Assembly (NCBI GenBank): GCA_900751785.1
Contig: CAADSM010000104.1
Coordinates: 1-20,861 of the forward strand
Length of the DNA: 20,861 nucleotides
Origin: Lachnospiraceae bacterium
Lineage (GTDB): Bacteria; Bacillota; Clostridia; Lachnospirales; Lachnospiraceae
Direction of reading: 5' to 3'
Part shown: positions 6,349 to 13,205 of the stretch, piece by piece
Position numbering within the stretch: the first letter of the stretch is position 1
Layout: each line of letters opens with the position of its first letter
Position numbers and translations under genes: made by a program
The notes under the pieces: generated by a model
What the model saw: the letters and a program-made list of their open reading frames with translations, nothing else
The model's database searches: none
What the model was told of the DNA's origin: nothing

Positions 6349-8508
6349 TTACAGGTGGAGCACCCTTTCCTTGATCTCCTGTGTTCTTCCCTGATTCCAG
6401 AACTGGGTTCCGATATAACCGCAGGTACGTCTCGCCACGTTCAGCGTGTCCTGATTGCGGTTGCCGCAGTGAGGGCACTCCCACTCGAGCTTTCCGTCCT
6501 CTGTAGTCACGATCTGGATCTCCCCGTCATATCCGCACTCCTGGCAGTAGTCGCTCTTCGTGTTCAGCTCCGCATACATGATGTTGTCATAGATGAAGCG
6601 GATCACCTGGAGCACCGCCGGAATATTATCCTGCATATCCGGCACCTCAACATAGCTGATCGCTCCGCCCGTGGAGAGCGCCTGGAACTGAGATTCGAAT
6701 TTCAGCTTTGAGAACGCGTCGATTTCCTCCCCGACAAACACATGATAGCTGTTGGTAATATAGCTCTTGTCCGTGATGCCCGGCACGATGCCAAAGCGCT
6801 TCTGCAGACATTTTGCAAATTTATATGTAGTACTCTCGATCGGAGAGCCGTAGATGCTGAAGCCGATATTCGTCTCCTCTTTCCACTTATCACACGCGTC
6901 GTTCATATGCTGCATTACATCCAGGGCAAACGGTGTCGCCTCCGGATCAGTATGGGATTTTCCTGTCATATATTTCACACACTCGTACAGTCCCGCATAT
7001 CCGAGGGAAATCGTCGAGTATCCGCCATAGAGAAGCTTGTCGATCGTCTCGCCCTTCTTCAGACGCGCCAGCGCGCCGTACTGCCAGAGGATCGGCGCCG
7101 CGTCGGACAGAGTTCCCTTCAGTCTGTTGTGCCTGCACATCAAAGCGCGGTAGCAGAGATCCAGCCGCTCGTCAAAGATCTTCCAGAACTTATCCATATC
7201 CCCGCCAGACGAGAGTGCCACGTCCACAAGATTGATCGTCACGACTCCCTGGTTGAACCTGCCGTAGAACTTATAGTTCCCATTCTCATCCTTCCACGGA
7301 CTCAGCGCGCTCCTGCATCCCATCACCGGGAAGCAGTTGCCTTCTTTCAGCTCCATCATCTTCTTCTCGGAAATATAATCCGGCACCAGGCGCTTCGCCG
7401 TACACTTCGCTGCAAGCTCGGTAAGATAGTAGTACGGAGTGCCCTCTTCTATATTGTCCTCCTCCAGCACATAGATCAGCTTCGGGAACGCCGGCGTCAC
7501 CCAGACGCCTGCCTCATTCTTCACTCCCTGATAGCGCTGCTTCAGCGTCTCCTCGATGATCATGGCGAGATCCTTCTTCTCCGCCTCATTCTTCGCCTCG
7601 TTCAGATACATGAACACTGTGAGAAACGGAGCCTGTCCGTTGGTCGTCATCAGTGTGATGACCTGATATTCGATGGTCTGCACACCCTTGGTGATCTCCT
7701 TTTTCAGGCGTCCCTCCACAATCTCATCCAGCACATCTTTCGGATATTCAATCCCGACAAGCTTCATCTCACTGAGCACTTCGGTCCGGATCTTCTCCCT
7801 TGACACCTGCACGAACGGCGCCAGATGGGTAAGAGAAATGCTCTGCCCGCCGTACTGGTTGCTCGCCACCTGAGCAATGATCTGTGTCGCGATATTACAT
7901 GCGGTGGAAAAGCTGTGCGGCTTCTCGATCATCGTCCCCCTGATCACAGTCCCGTTCTGCAGCATATCTTGCAGGTTTACCAGGTCACAGTTGTGCATAT
8001 GCTGCGCATAGTAATCCGAATCATGGAAATGGATGATGCCCTGCTTATCCGCCTCTACGATATCCTCCGGGAGCAGCATCCTCTGAGTGAGATCTCGGCT
8101 GACCTCGCCCGCCATATAATCTCTCTGAACGCTGTTCACCGCCGGGTTCTTGTTAGAATTTTCCTGCTTCACATCCTCATTGTTGCACTCGATCAGGGAG
8201 AGGATCCTGTTGTCCGTCGTGTTCGCCCTGCGGACAAGCGAACGCTTATATCTGTATCTCACATATCTCCTGGCGAGATCAAAAGCTCCCGTCGCCATGA
8301 TCTGGTTCTCCACCATATCCTGTATCTCTTCCACCGAAACAGCGCGGTTCAGCTTGTTGCATTTAAACTCTACATATTCTGCAATATCTTCTATCTGTCC
8401 GTCAGTCAGGCTTCTGCTCTCTGCCTTCGTGTCCGCCTTTGTGATCGCCCTTACAATCTTGCGGATATCGAACACCTCTTCAGAACCATTCCTTTTAATT
8501 ATCTTCAT
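6349..8508 (-). CDS. nrdD: Anaerobic (class III) ribonucleoside-triphosphate reductase
   Basis: A 719-residue glycyl-radical enzyme that reduces ribonucleoside triphosphates to deoxyribonucleotides without oxygen. Seen: an N-terminal ATP-cone (about 1-92, beginning MKIIKRNGSEEVFDI), the allosteric domain; the catalytic barrel with a Cys in VMGCRSALSPW; a C-terminal zinc site with CQEC and CPHC pairs (about 656-684); and the glycyl-radical motif RTCGYIG, with the radical Gly near residue 697. Length and domain order are standard. The ATG at 8508 follows a GAGGAGA ribosome site (8517-8523). It heads an operon with nrdG and has two NrdR-box-like sites at its promoter. Confidence 0.97.
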   Translation of the reverse strand: MKIIKRNGSEEVFDIRKIVRAITKADTKAESRSLTDGQIEDIAEYVEFKCNKLNRAVSVEEIQDMVENQIMATGAFDLARRYVRYRYKRSLVRRANTTDNRILSLIECNNEDVKQENSNKNPAVNSVQRDYMAGEVSRDLTQRMLLPEDIVEADKQGIIHFHDSDYYAQHMHNCDLVNLQDMLQNGTVIRGTMIEKPHSFSTACNIATQIIAQVASNQYGGQSISLTHLAPFVQVSREKIRTEVLSEMKLVGIEYPKDVLDEIVEGRLKKEITKGVQTIEYQVITLMTTNGQAPFLTVFMYLNEAKNEAEKKDLAMIIEETLKQRYQGVKNEAGVWVTPAFPKLIYVLEEDNIEEGTPYYYLTELAAKCTAKRLVPDYISEKKMMELKEGNCFPVMGCRSALSPWKDENGNYKFYGRFNQGVVTINLVDVALSSGGDMDKFWKIFDERLDLCYRALMCRHNRLKGTLSDAAPILWQYGALARLKKGETIDKLLYGGYSTISLGYAGLYECVKYMTGKSHTDPEATPFALDVMQHMNDACDKWKEETNIGFSIYGSPIESTTYKFAKCLQKRFGIVPGITDKSYITNSYHVFVGEEIDAFSKLKFESQFQALSTGGAISYVEVPDMQDNIPAVLQVIRFIYDNIMYAELNTKSDYCQECGYDGEIQIVTTEDGKLEWECPHCGNRNQDTLNVARRTCGYIGTQFWNQGRTQEIKERVLHL

Positions 8509-8576
8509 TCTGCCATTCTCCTCGTTCTGTTCTGTCTTTTCTCCGGCGCCGTCGCTGTGCGCCCCCTACTTCAACT

Positions 8577-8605
8577 ATTCTAATACAAAATATAGTGCTT
8601 TGCAA
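8577..8605 (-). promoter_or_regulatory. nrdD promoter
   Basis: On the minus strand, -35 TTGCAA (8600-8605), a 17-bp spacer and -10 TAGAAT (8577-8582). The spacer is almost wholly filled by an NrdR-box-like site, so a bound repressor would block RNA polymerase directly. Confidence 0.7.
8583..8598 (-). promoter_or_regulatory. NrdR-box-like site 1 (promoter spacer)
   Basis: On the minus strand GCACTATATTTTGTAT, which agrees with the NrdR consensus (ACACTATATCTTGTGT type) at most positions. NrdR represses ribonucleotide reductase genes when dATP is plentiful. The site occupies the spacer between -35 and -10. Confidence 0.7.
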
Positions 8606-8613
8606 TCCCCCAA

Positions 8614-8629
8614 ACACACTATCCTGTAT
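8614..8629 (+). promoter_or_regulatory. NrdR-box-like site 2 (upstream)
   Basis: ACACACTATCCTGTAT matches the NrdR consensus at about 13 of 16 positions if A or T is allowed at position 5. It begins exactly 31 bp from site 1, the three-turn spacing typical of paired NrdR boxes. Confidence 0.6.
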
Positions 8630-8696
8630 TTTCAGAACAAGTCACACATTACAGAAGAATTTCATGTAACAAGAATTTTTCAAATATTCTGTTCCG

Positions 8697-8738
8697 CAAA
8701 AAAAGACAGAAAAGTGAATTGTCAGTCACTTTTCTGTC
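8697..8738 (-). terminator. Terminator of the ZIP transporter gene
   Basis: A perfect 13-bp stem (8705-8717 with 8726-8738, GACAGAAAAGTGA) and an 8-nt loop are followed on the minus strand by a run of seven or more T. It lies about 55 nt after the ZIP stop codon and insulates the nrdD promoter region. Confidence 0.88.
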
Positions 8739-8792
8739 CAAAGCCTTTTTCCTATTCTCTGCATCCTGCATACGCTCATGCAGCCTGAGCGC

Positions 8793-9575
8793 TCATCCCA
8801 GCGCCACATCCAGTACCATCATCAGCGTAAATCCAAGCGCCACGCCCACCGTGCCGATATTGGAATGATCCCCTGTCTGTGATTCCGGGATCAGTTCCTC
8901 CACGACCACATAGATCATCGCTCCCGCGGCAAACGACAAAAGATACGGGAGCATAGGAACGACCAGCGAAGTGAGCAGGATCGTCAAAAATGCGGCCGCC
9001 GGCTCGACGATCCCTGAGAGCGCCCCATACAGAAACGCCCTCGTCCTCGAGATCCCCTGCCCTTTCAGAGGCATGGAGATGATCGCTCCCTCGGGGAAAT
9101 TCTGGATCGCGATACCTATAGAGAGGGCGAACGCCCCGGTCATTGTCATCATTGTATTCTGTGCCATCACGCCGGCGAACGTCACTCCCACAGCCATTCC
9201 CTCCGGAATATTATGGAGCGTCACTGCGAGGACAAGCATGGTTGTTTTTTTTAAATGAGCCGGCATGCCCTCCGGCTTATCCTCCGTAAAATGAAGATGC
9301 GGCGTCAGTGTATCCAGCAGGAGCAGAAATCCCATTCCAAGCAGGAATCCCGCAGCCGCGGGAATCCATGCTGTCGTCCCCTCCCGCTCCGCCATCTCGA
9401 TCGCCGGAATGAGAAGAGACCACACAGATGCCGCGATCATCACCCCGGACGCGAAGCCCAGCAGCAGCTTCTGGAGCCGCTCGTTCATTTCCTTCTTCAT
9501 AAAAAAAACCATTGCCGATCCCAGGGCGGTTCCGGCAAATGGTATTAAGATTCCAAGCAATACATTCTGATTCAT
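8793..9575 (-). CDS. ZIP-family divalent metal (zinc) transporter
   Basis: A 260-residue inner-membrane protein of the ZIP/ZupT-GufA group, which brings zinc or other divalent metals into the cytoplasm. Seen: about eight hydrophobic helices, the signature HNIPEGMAVGV (121-131) in helix 4 and NFPEGA (159-164) in helix 5, which together form the metal path, and a short His-containing loop near PHLHF (92-96). Length is typical of bacterial ZIPs. The ATG at 9575 follows GGGAGAGG (9581-9588). It lies 110 bp downstream of the flavodoxin gene on the same strand with no clear terminator between, so read-through from the Fur-like promoter is possible. Metal specificity cannot be read from the sequence. 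Confidence 0.93.
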   Translation of the reverse strand: MNQNVLLGILIPFAGTALGSAMVFFMKKEMNERLQKLLLGFASGVMIAASVWSLLIPAIEMAEREGTTAWIPAAAGFLLGMGFLLLLDTLTPHLHFTEDKPEGMPAHLKKTTMLVLAVTLHNIPEGMAVGVTFAGVMAQNTMMTMTGAFALSIGIAIQNFPEGAIISMPLKGQGISRTRAFLYGALSGIVEPAAAFLTILLTSLVVPMLPYLLSFAAGAMIYVVVEELIPESQTGDHSNIGTVGVALGFTLMMVLDVALG

Positions 9576-9684
9576 ACTATCCTCTCCCTCTGATTCCTTT
9601 ATAACAGGATCTTTTCTGTCCGGCTCTTTCTGATTGGATCATGTTTCTCGATACCATTATGATATGCGGAAGAGGGAGCTTTTG

Positions 9685-10113
9685 TCAACAGCCCGCCAGT
9701 TCTTTTCCCGCTGCGCGGCATTCCTCGAGAGCTTCGTCGTCCGGTGCCTCGTTCGCAATAAGTCCTTCCTCGCGGATCAGCGCTGCTCCGGCGTTCTTCA
9801 TCCGTTCAGCCCAGTCTCTCATCCACTCTCCGTCTCCCCAGCCGTAGGAGCCAAAGAGAAGGATCCTCTTTCCGGACACGAGCGGTTCGAGCGCCTCAAC
9901 GAAAGGCTCCATCTCTGACTCTTCCAGCTGTTCCGCACCCATAGACGGGCAGCCGAGGGCAAATGCGTTCTCTCCAGCCAGCGCAGCCGCGTCAGCATTC
10001 CCTACTTCCAGCAGAACGGCCTCTGCGCCTCCTTCCCTGATCCCTTCCGCTACCGCTTCCGCCATAGCCTGAGTATTCCCGGTTCCACTCCAATATACAA
10101 CTGATACACTCAT
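9685..10113 (-). CDS. Flavodoxin
   Basis: A 142-residue short-chain flavodoxin, a soluble FMN electron carrier that can stand in for ferredoxin when iron is short. Seen: the FMN phosphate loop SGTGNT (9-14) after the first strand, the region around GCPSMGAEQLEE (about 54-65), and the GSYGWGDGEWM loop (about 88-98) that stacks on the flavin. The start at 10113 has GGAGG (plus-strand CCTCC 10121-10125) at 7 nt. It lies 30 nt downstream of the DUF3793 gene and should share its Fur-like-controlled promoter, which fits an iron-sparing role. The electron partner is unknown. Confidence 0.93.
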   Translation of the reverse strand: MSVSVVYWSGTGNTQAMAEAVAEGIREGGAEAVLLEVGNADAAALAGENAFALGCPSMGAEQLEESEMEPFVEALEPLVSGKRILLFGSYGWGDGEWMRDWAERMKNAGAALIREEGLIANEAPDDEALEECRAAGKELAGC

Positions 10114-10143
10114 CTTTTTTCCTCCATTTCATTCATGACTTGG

Positions 10144-10731
10144 TCAAAGTGCGATTTCCCGGATGCTCTTTCCGGTCAGAAACTCATTCACCGCACAGTT
10201 TTTCGCGCGGTCATATTCCTTGAAAATCATTCTTGCCTCTGCAAGATTGCTGTACACCTTCCAGTATCCGATCATCAGATATTTCTTTCCTTCATTTTCT
10301 ATGAAGCCCCGCACATCTTCCGCCGGATATCCAAGAAATGCACCGATCTCATGAGGAAATCCCAGACCGCGCTCCGCGCACTCACGCACCCGTCTGGACA
10401 GTCTGCCGAGCATTTCATTTGTTTCCATATCTGCATATCCATACTCCCGGATCAGGTCTCTGATCCCGCCCCTGTTCAGATACTCCCTCAGCTCCTCCGG
10501 ACGATAGAACAGGACAAGGCATCTTCCGTCCGCTTCTGACAGCTTATGATAAGAAATATCCATTCCGGAAAGCAATTCTTCGAGTTCCTCGTACAGCTCG
10601 GCGTCCATTGTAATGCCGCAGGACACTTTAAGCCCTTTCAAAAACGGCGCGCACTGAAGCACCACCTGAAATCCGAGACGTACTCTCCTGTCACTGTTTT
10701 TCAGAAAATAAGTCAGAACCTCTGCCGGCAT
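10144..10731 (-). CDS. DUF3793 family protein
   Basis: A 195-residue soluble protein of the DUF3793 family, found mostly in Clostridia and commonly beside flavodoxins and iron-responsive sites; no biochemical role is established. Seen: the family's conserved stretch FPHEIGAFLGYPAEDVRGFI (about 125-144) and a following GYWKVY (about 154-159) with an aromatic, Arg-rich helix after it. There are no signal peptide, membrane segment or cysteine motifs to suggest a cofactor. The ATG at 10731 has AAAGGAGG (10737-10744) at 5 nt. It is the first gene of a probable two-gene operon with the flavodoxin. Its role may be in iron-limited redox metabolism, inferred only from context. Confidence 0.88.
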   Translation of the reverse strand: MPAEVLTYFLKNSDRRVRLGFQVVLQCAPFLKGLKVSCGITMDAELYEELEELLSGMDISYHKLSEADGRCLVLFYRPEELREYLNRGGIRDLIREYGYADMETNEMLGRLSRRVRECAERGLGFPHEIGAFLGYPAEDVRGFIENEGKKYLMIGYWKVYSNLAEARMIFKEYDRAKNCAVNEFLTGKSIREIAL

Positions 10732-10749
10732 ATTTTCCTCCTTTCATTT

Positions 10750-10764
10750 TGAGAATGATTTTCA
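10750..10764. promoter_or_regulatory. Fur-box-like site at the DUF3793-flavodoxin operon
   Basis: TGAGAATGATTTTCA is a near-perfect 7-1-7 palindrome of the Fur type (TGATAAT-n-ATTATCA). It lies a few bases after the predicted transcript start, where a bound repressor would block the operon when iron is abundant. Confidence 0.72.
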
Positions 10765-10773
10765 ACTGAGACA

Positions 10774-10802
10774 ATGTTAACATATCGCTTCAAACTTTTC
10801 AA
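10774..10802 (-). promoter_or_regulatory. Promoter of the DUF3793-flavodoxin operon
   Basis: On the minus strand, -35 TTGAAA (10797-10802), a 17-bp spacer and -10 TAACAT (10774-10779). The predicted start near 10767 abuts the Fur-box-like site. Confidence 0.55.
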
Positions 10803-10811
10803 CCTTATTTT

Positions 10812-10826
10812 TGAAAACATTTCTCA
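10812..10826. promoter_or_regulatory. Second, weaker Fur-box-like site
   Basis: TGAAAACATTTCTCA is an imperfect 7-1-7 palindrome (5 of 7 symmetric pairs). It starts 62 bp from the first site and lies between the divergent promoters, so it could affect either the DUF3793 operon or the P-loop gene. Confidence 0.4.
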
Positions 10827-10858
10827 ATATTATTTTTTTGCTTTTTTTCCTTTTTTAG

Positions 10859-10887
10859 TTGTTCCCCACATTGCTTTAGTGTATAAT
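10859..10887 (+). promoter_or_regulatory. Promoter of the small P-loop protein gene
   Basis: A -35 TTGTTC (10859-10864), a 17-bp spacer and a perfect -10 TATAAT (10882-10887). The transcript would start near 10894 and carry a 7-bp hairpin (10899-10905 with 10915-10921) close to its 5' end, which may protect the mRNA. Confidence 0.7.
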
Positions 10888-10949
10888 AGGTTTAAGCATT
10901 TGAGAGGTGAGAAATCTCAAACAATACATACATAAAGGAGAGATTCGCC

Positions 10950-11372
10950 ATGGTAAATTTAATAACAGGCCCGAGAGGCAGCGGAAAAACACAGCAAATG
11001 ATCGAACTTGCAAATGAGAAGGTGAAAACTTCCAATGGTAACGTAGTACTGATCAAAAAAAGCCACAAGGATACATACACGGTAGACTTTAACATCCGTG
11101 CGATCCGCATGGCTGATTATCCCGATGTTCTTACTCTTGAAGAATTTGTAGGATTTCTTTACGGCATGGTTGCCGGCAATCACGATATCGAATCCATTTT
11201 CATCGACAGCGTATTGAAGCAGGCGAACATTACTCTTGAAAGCCTCCCTGTTTTCATTCAGAAACTGAACAAGATTTCCAACGAAGACAATATAGATTTT
11301 TACCTCAGCATCAGCGCTGATAAAAATGATATTCCGAATATAGATTCCATTGAATGCAATGTGATCGGCTGA
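10950..11372 (+). CDS. Small P-loop ATP-binding protein of unknown role
   Basis: A 140-residue soluble protein. The Walker A loop GPRGSGKT (7-14) follows the first strand, and a hydrophobic strand ending in Asp (ESIFIDSV, Asp86) looks like a Walker B site. The rest resembles a minimal RecA/AAA-type or nucleotide-kinase-like fold, with no added domain, membrane segment or DNA-binding motif I can name. Homologues in gut Clostridia are, as I recall, labelled only 'ATP-binding protein' or mis-labelled PilT. The start at 10950 has AAGGAG (10935-10940) at 9 nt. It has its own promoter and a bidirectional terminator, so it stands alone. ATP binding is well supported; hydrolysis and biological role are not. 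Confidence 0.8.
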   Translation: MVNLITGPRGSGKTQQMIELANEKVKTSNGNVVLIKKSHKDTYTVDFNIRAIRMADYPDVLTLEEFVGFLYGMVAGNHDIESIFIDSVLKQANITLESLPVFIQKLNKISNEDNIDFYLSISADKNDIPNIDSIECNVIG

Positions 11373-11380
11373 CATCTATA

Positions 11381-11420
11381 AAAAAAGAGCCATGAGATCA
11401 AAATCTCATGACTCTTTTTT
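11381..11420. terminator. Bidirectional terminator between the P-loop gene and the trk cluster
   Basis: GAG-CATGAGAT (11387-11398) pairs with ATCTCATG-CTC (11403-11413), with one internal mismatch, flanked by an A run on the left and a T run on the right. It ends the plus-strand P-loop gene and the minus-strand membrane protein gene that converge here. Confidence 0.88.
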
Positions 11421-11441
11421 TATGCAAAACATCGGGATGTA

Positions 11442-13121
11442 CTACTCTGTCTCTTCCTCCGCCGCCTCCGTCGCTTCCTGAGTTTCCTCTGTCTCTCCGG
11501 AGGAGCCGCCGGACTTTTCAACTCCGTTCAGCGACATCACCGTATTGCTCTGTTCGCCTTCCTTATACTCGATCGTGACCTCATCTCCTACATCGTAGCG
11601 GATGATATCGATGAAATCCACGACCGACACATCAAATATTGCGTCCGATCCCTCCAGCATGATGTAGAAATGAGAGTTTCCGTCCACAACGCCCTGGGCG
11701 ATCTTTGTGATCGGCGCCGTGATCGTCATGATCTCTCTTGTGTCCTCCGCTTCCTGTTTGATGCCGTTCTCATACATCAGGTCCGTATACTGCGCCTCAC
11801 ATTCGCTCACCGTATCTCCTGTCGCAACGATCTGATACTTCTGCACATTGACCATGGCATACATTTTTACAAGCCCCGCATCATCCTTCAGCGCGATGAA
11901 ATACGTCGGTTCACCGGAAATATTCAAAAGCAGAGGGAATGTCGCGGTATAGTGCAGATTCTGCACCTGACCTTCCGCAGATGCCATCGCCGATGCCTCC
12001 GTCGCGCCTTCCACTTCATAGAACCTTGTCTCCATTGTGCGCTGGTTCATGAGTACGAATCCAACATTGGACTGGTCCCCGCTGACCGATGTAACGCCGG
12101 TATATACCCACACATCGTCGTCGATCGCCAGATAGTTATATCCTTCCGTCGTTTCCAGACAATCCTTCTGCCCCAGCACACTGTTCAGGAACCCGTGCTT
12201 CAAAGTCCCGTAGTAATCATACAGCTCCACGAGCAGATCCGCCGAATAAGCGCGGTCGATCCACTGCGGCGCGTCTTCGATGGCATAGTCCGTCGTCTCC
12301 CCTGTGATCGCATTGCAGAGCACGACTCTCCCGATCGTAACTCCTCCGAAAAGACCGATATTATACTGCTTGACCGGACATATCCAGTATGGTACGCCTT
12401 CTTCATCCACCTCAAAGCTCAAGTCGTTGAAGATATACGTCGGATACTTGAACCGAAGATGGCGGTAGATATTGCGGTTAAAATGATCGCTGGTCGTGTA
12501 CTTCATTCCTTCGTCCAGCTTTACCAGCTCCGTGTTCTGCGTCGCCATATCGATCTTGATATAAGCCGGGATCCCCTCGCCGTTGTTCGTAAACCACTTG
12601 ATCACACTCGCATACCTCAGAGGCGATACTCTCACCGGACGGTCCTGATAATTGATCTGGGAATACAGATCATCCACCTCAAACTGAGATACCATATCCA
12701 CCATGCTTCCCATCTTCCTGTTTCCGAGCAGCGTAGCCGAATCCCTGTCAAGGAGCGGGATCTGATCGAAAGACAGCTCTTCGATATCCTTCGTAAACTC
12801 CCCTGTCTCAACAGACATGAGCTGCTGGTACTTCTTCGCGTTTATGATCGGGGATGACAGCAGCGTTCCTGCCAGATACACGATGACGACCGCTGCGAGA
12901 AGCCCAAGGATCACCTTCAGGCCTTTGGAGTTTTTGATCTCATAGCGGTTAAGCTCCTTCTTTTTCACAAAAAACGCAGCCGCCAGGACGATCAGTATGA
13001 TCAGAAAGATCCAGAACTCTGTCGCATGGATATTGATGGCGGGCAGCGCCACGTAATAGTAGATTCCCAGCAGGATGATCAGCACTGCCGCCAGGATCAC
13101 TTTTGTTTTCAGCTTTTTCAT
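11442..13121 (-). CDS. Unrecognised membrane protein with large C-terminal domain
   Basis: A 559-residue protein I cannot assign to a characterised family. It begins with a basic stretch (MKKLKTK) and three hydrophobic helices within about 105 residues. These are followed by a large soluble domain (about 110-530), probably outside the membrane judging from the positive-inside ends, and an acidic Glu/Thr-rich tail (EETQEATEAAEEETE). The soluble part has few cysteines and no catalytic motif I recognise; a possible OB-like segment (GDEVTIEYKEG) lies near its end. The start at 13121 is preferred over the TTG at 13142 because AGAAGGG lies at a better distance and the helix follows directly. It lies downstream of trkH across a hairpin, with no promoter seen, so it may depend on read-through. 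A link to potassium uptake is only positional. Confidence 0.75.
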   Translation of the reverse strand: MKKLKTKVILAAVLIILLGIYYYVALPAINIHATEFWIFLIILIVLAAAFFVKKKELNRYEIKNSKGLKVILGLLAAVVIVYLAGTLLSSPIINAKKYQQLMSVETGEFTKDIEELSFDQIPLLDRDSATLLGNRKMGSMVDMVSQFEVDDLYSQINYQDRPVRVSPLRYASVIKWFTNNGEGIPAYIKIDMATQNTELVKLDEGMKYTTSDHFNRNIYRHLRFKYPTYIFNDLSFEVDEEGVPYWICPVKQYNIGLFGGVTIGRVVLCNAITGETTDYAIEDAPQWIDRAYSADLLVELYDYYGTLKHGFLNSVLGQKDCLETTEGYNYLAIDDDVWVYTGVTSVSGDQSNVGFVLMNQRTMETRFYEVEGATEASAMASAEGQVQNLHYTATFPLLLNISGEPTYFIALKDDAGLVKMYAMVNVQKYQIVATGDTVSECEAQYTDLMYENGIKQEAEDTREIMTITAPITKIAQGVVDGNSHFYIMLEGSDAIFDVSVVDFIDIIRYDVGDEVTIEYKEGEQSNTVMSLNGVEKSGGSSGETEETQEATEAAEEETE

Positions 13122-13143
13122 TCTCATTTCCCTTCTTTTCAAA

Positions 13144-13169
13144 ATACCCCGCAGCCACCTGCGGGGTAT
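13144..13169 (-). terminator. Hairpin between trkH and the membrane protein gene
   Basis: A perfect 11-bp stem (ATACCCCGCAG, 13144-13154, with 13159-13169) closes a 4-nt loop and is followed on the minus strand by TTTTG. The short U run suggests a leaky terminator. It ends 22 nt before the next start codon, which leaves no room for a new promoter. Confidence 0.65.
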
Positions 13170-13205
13170 CGTTCACTCTCTGTTGTCACTTTCTCCAATA
13201 CACTC

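Noticed and set aside
6742..7803. 353-codon plus-strand open frame opposite nrdD
   Set aside because: A shadow of the well-supported nrdD gene; no ribosome site, and the composition reads as antisense of coding sequence.
11670..12857. 395-codon plus-strand open frame opposite the unassigned membrane protein
   Set aside because: The opposite strand has the proper start signal, membrane helices and operon position; this frame is rich in Arg/His/Ile as expected of an antisense shadow.
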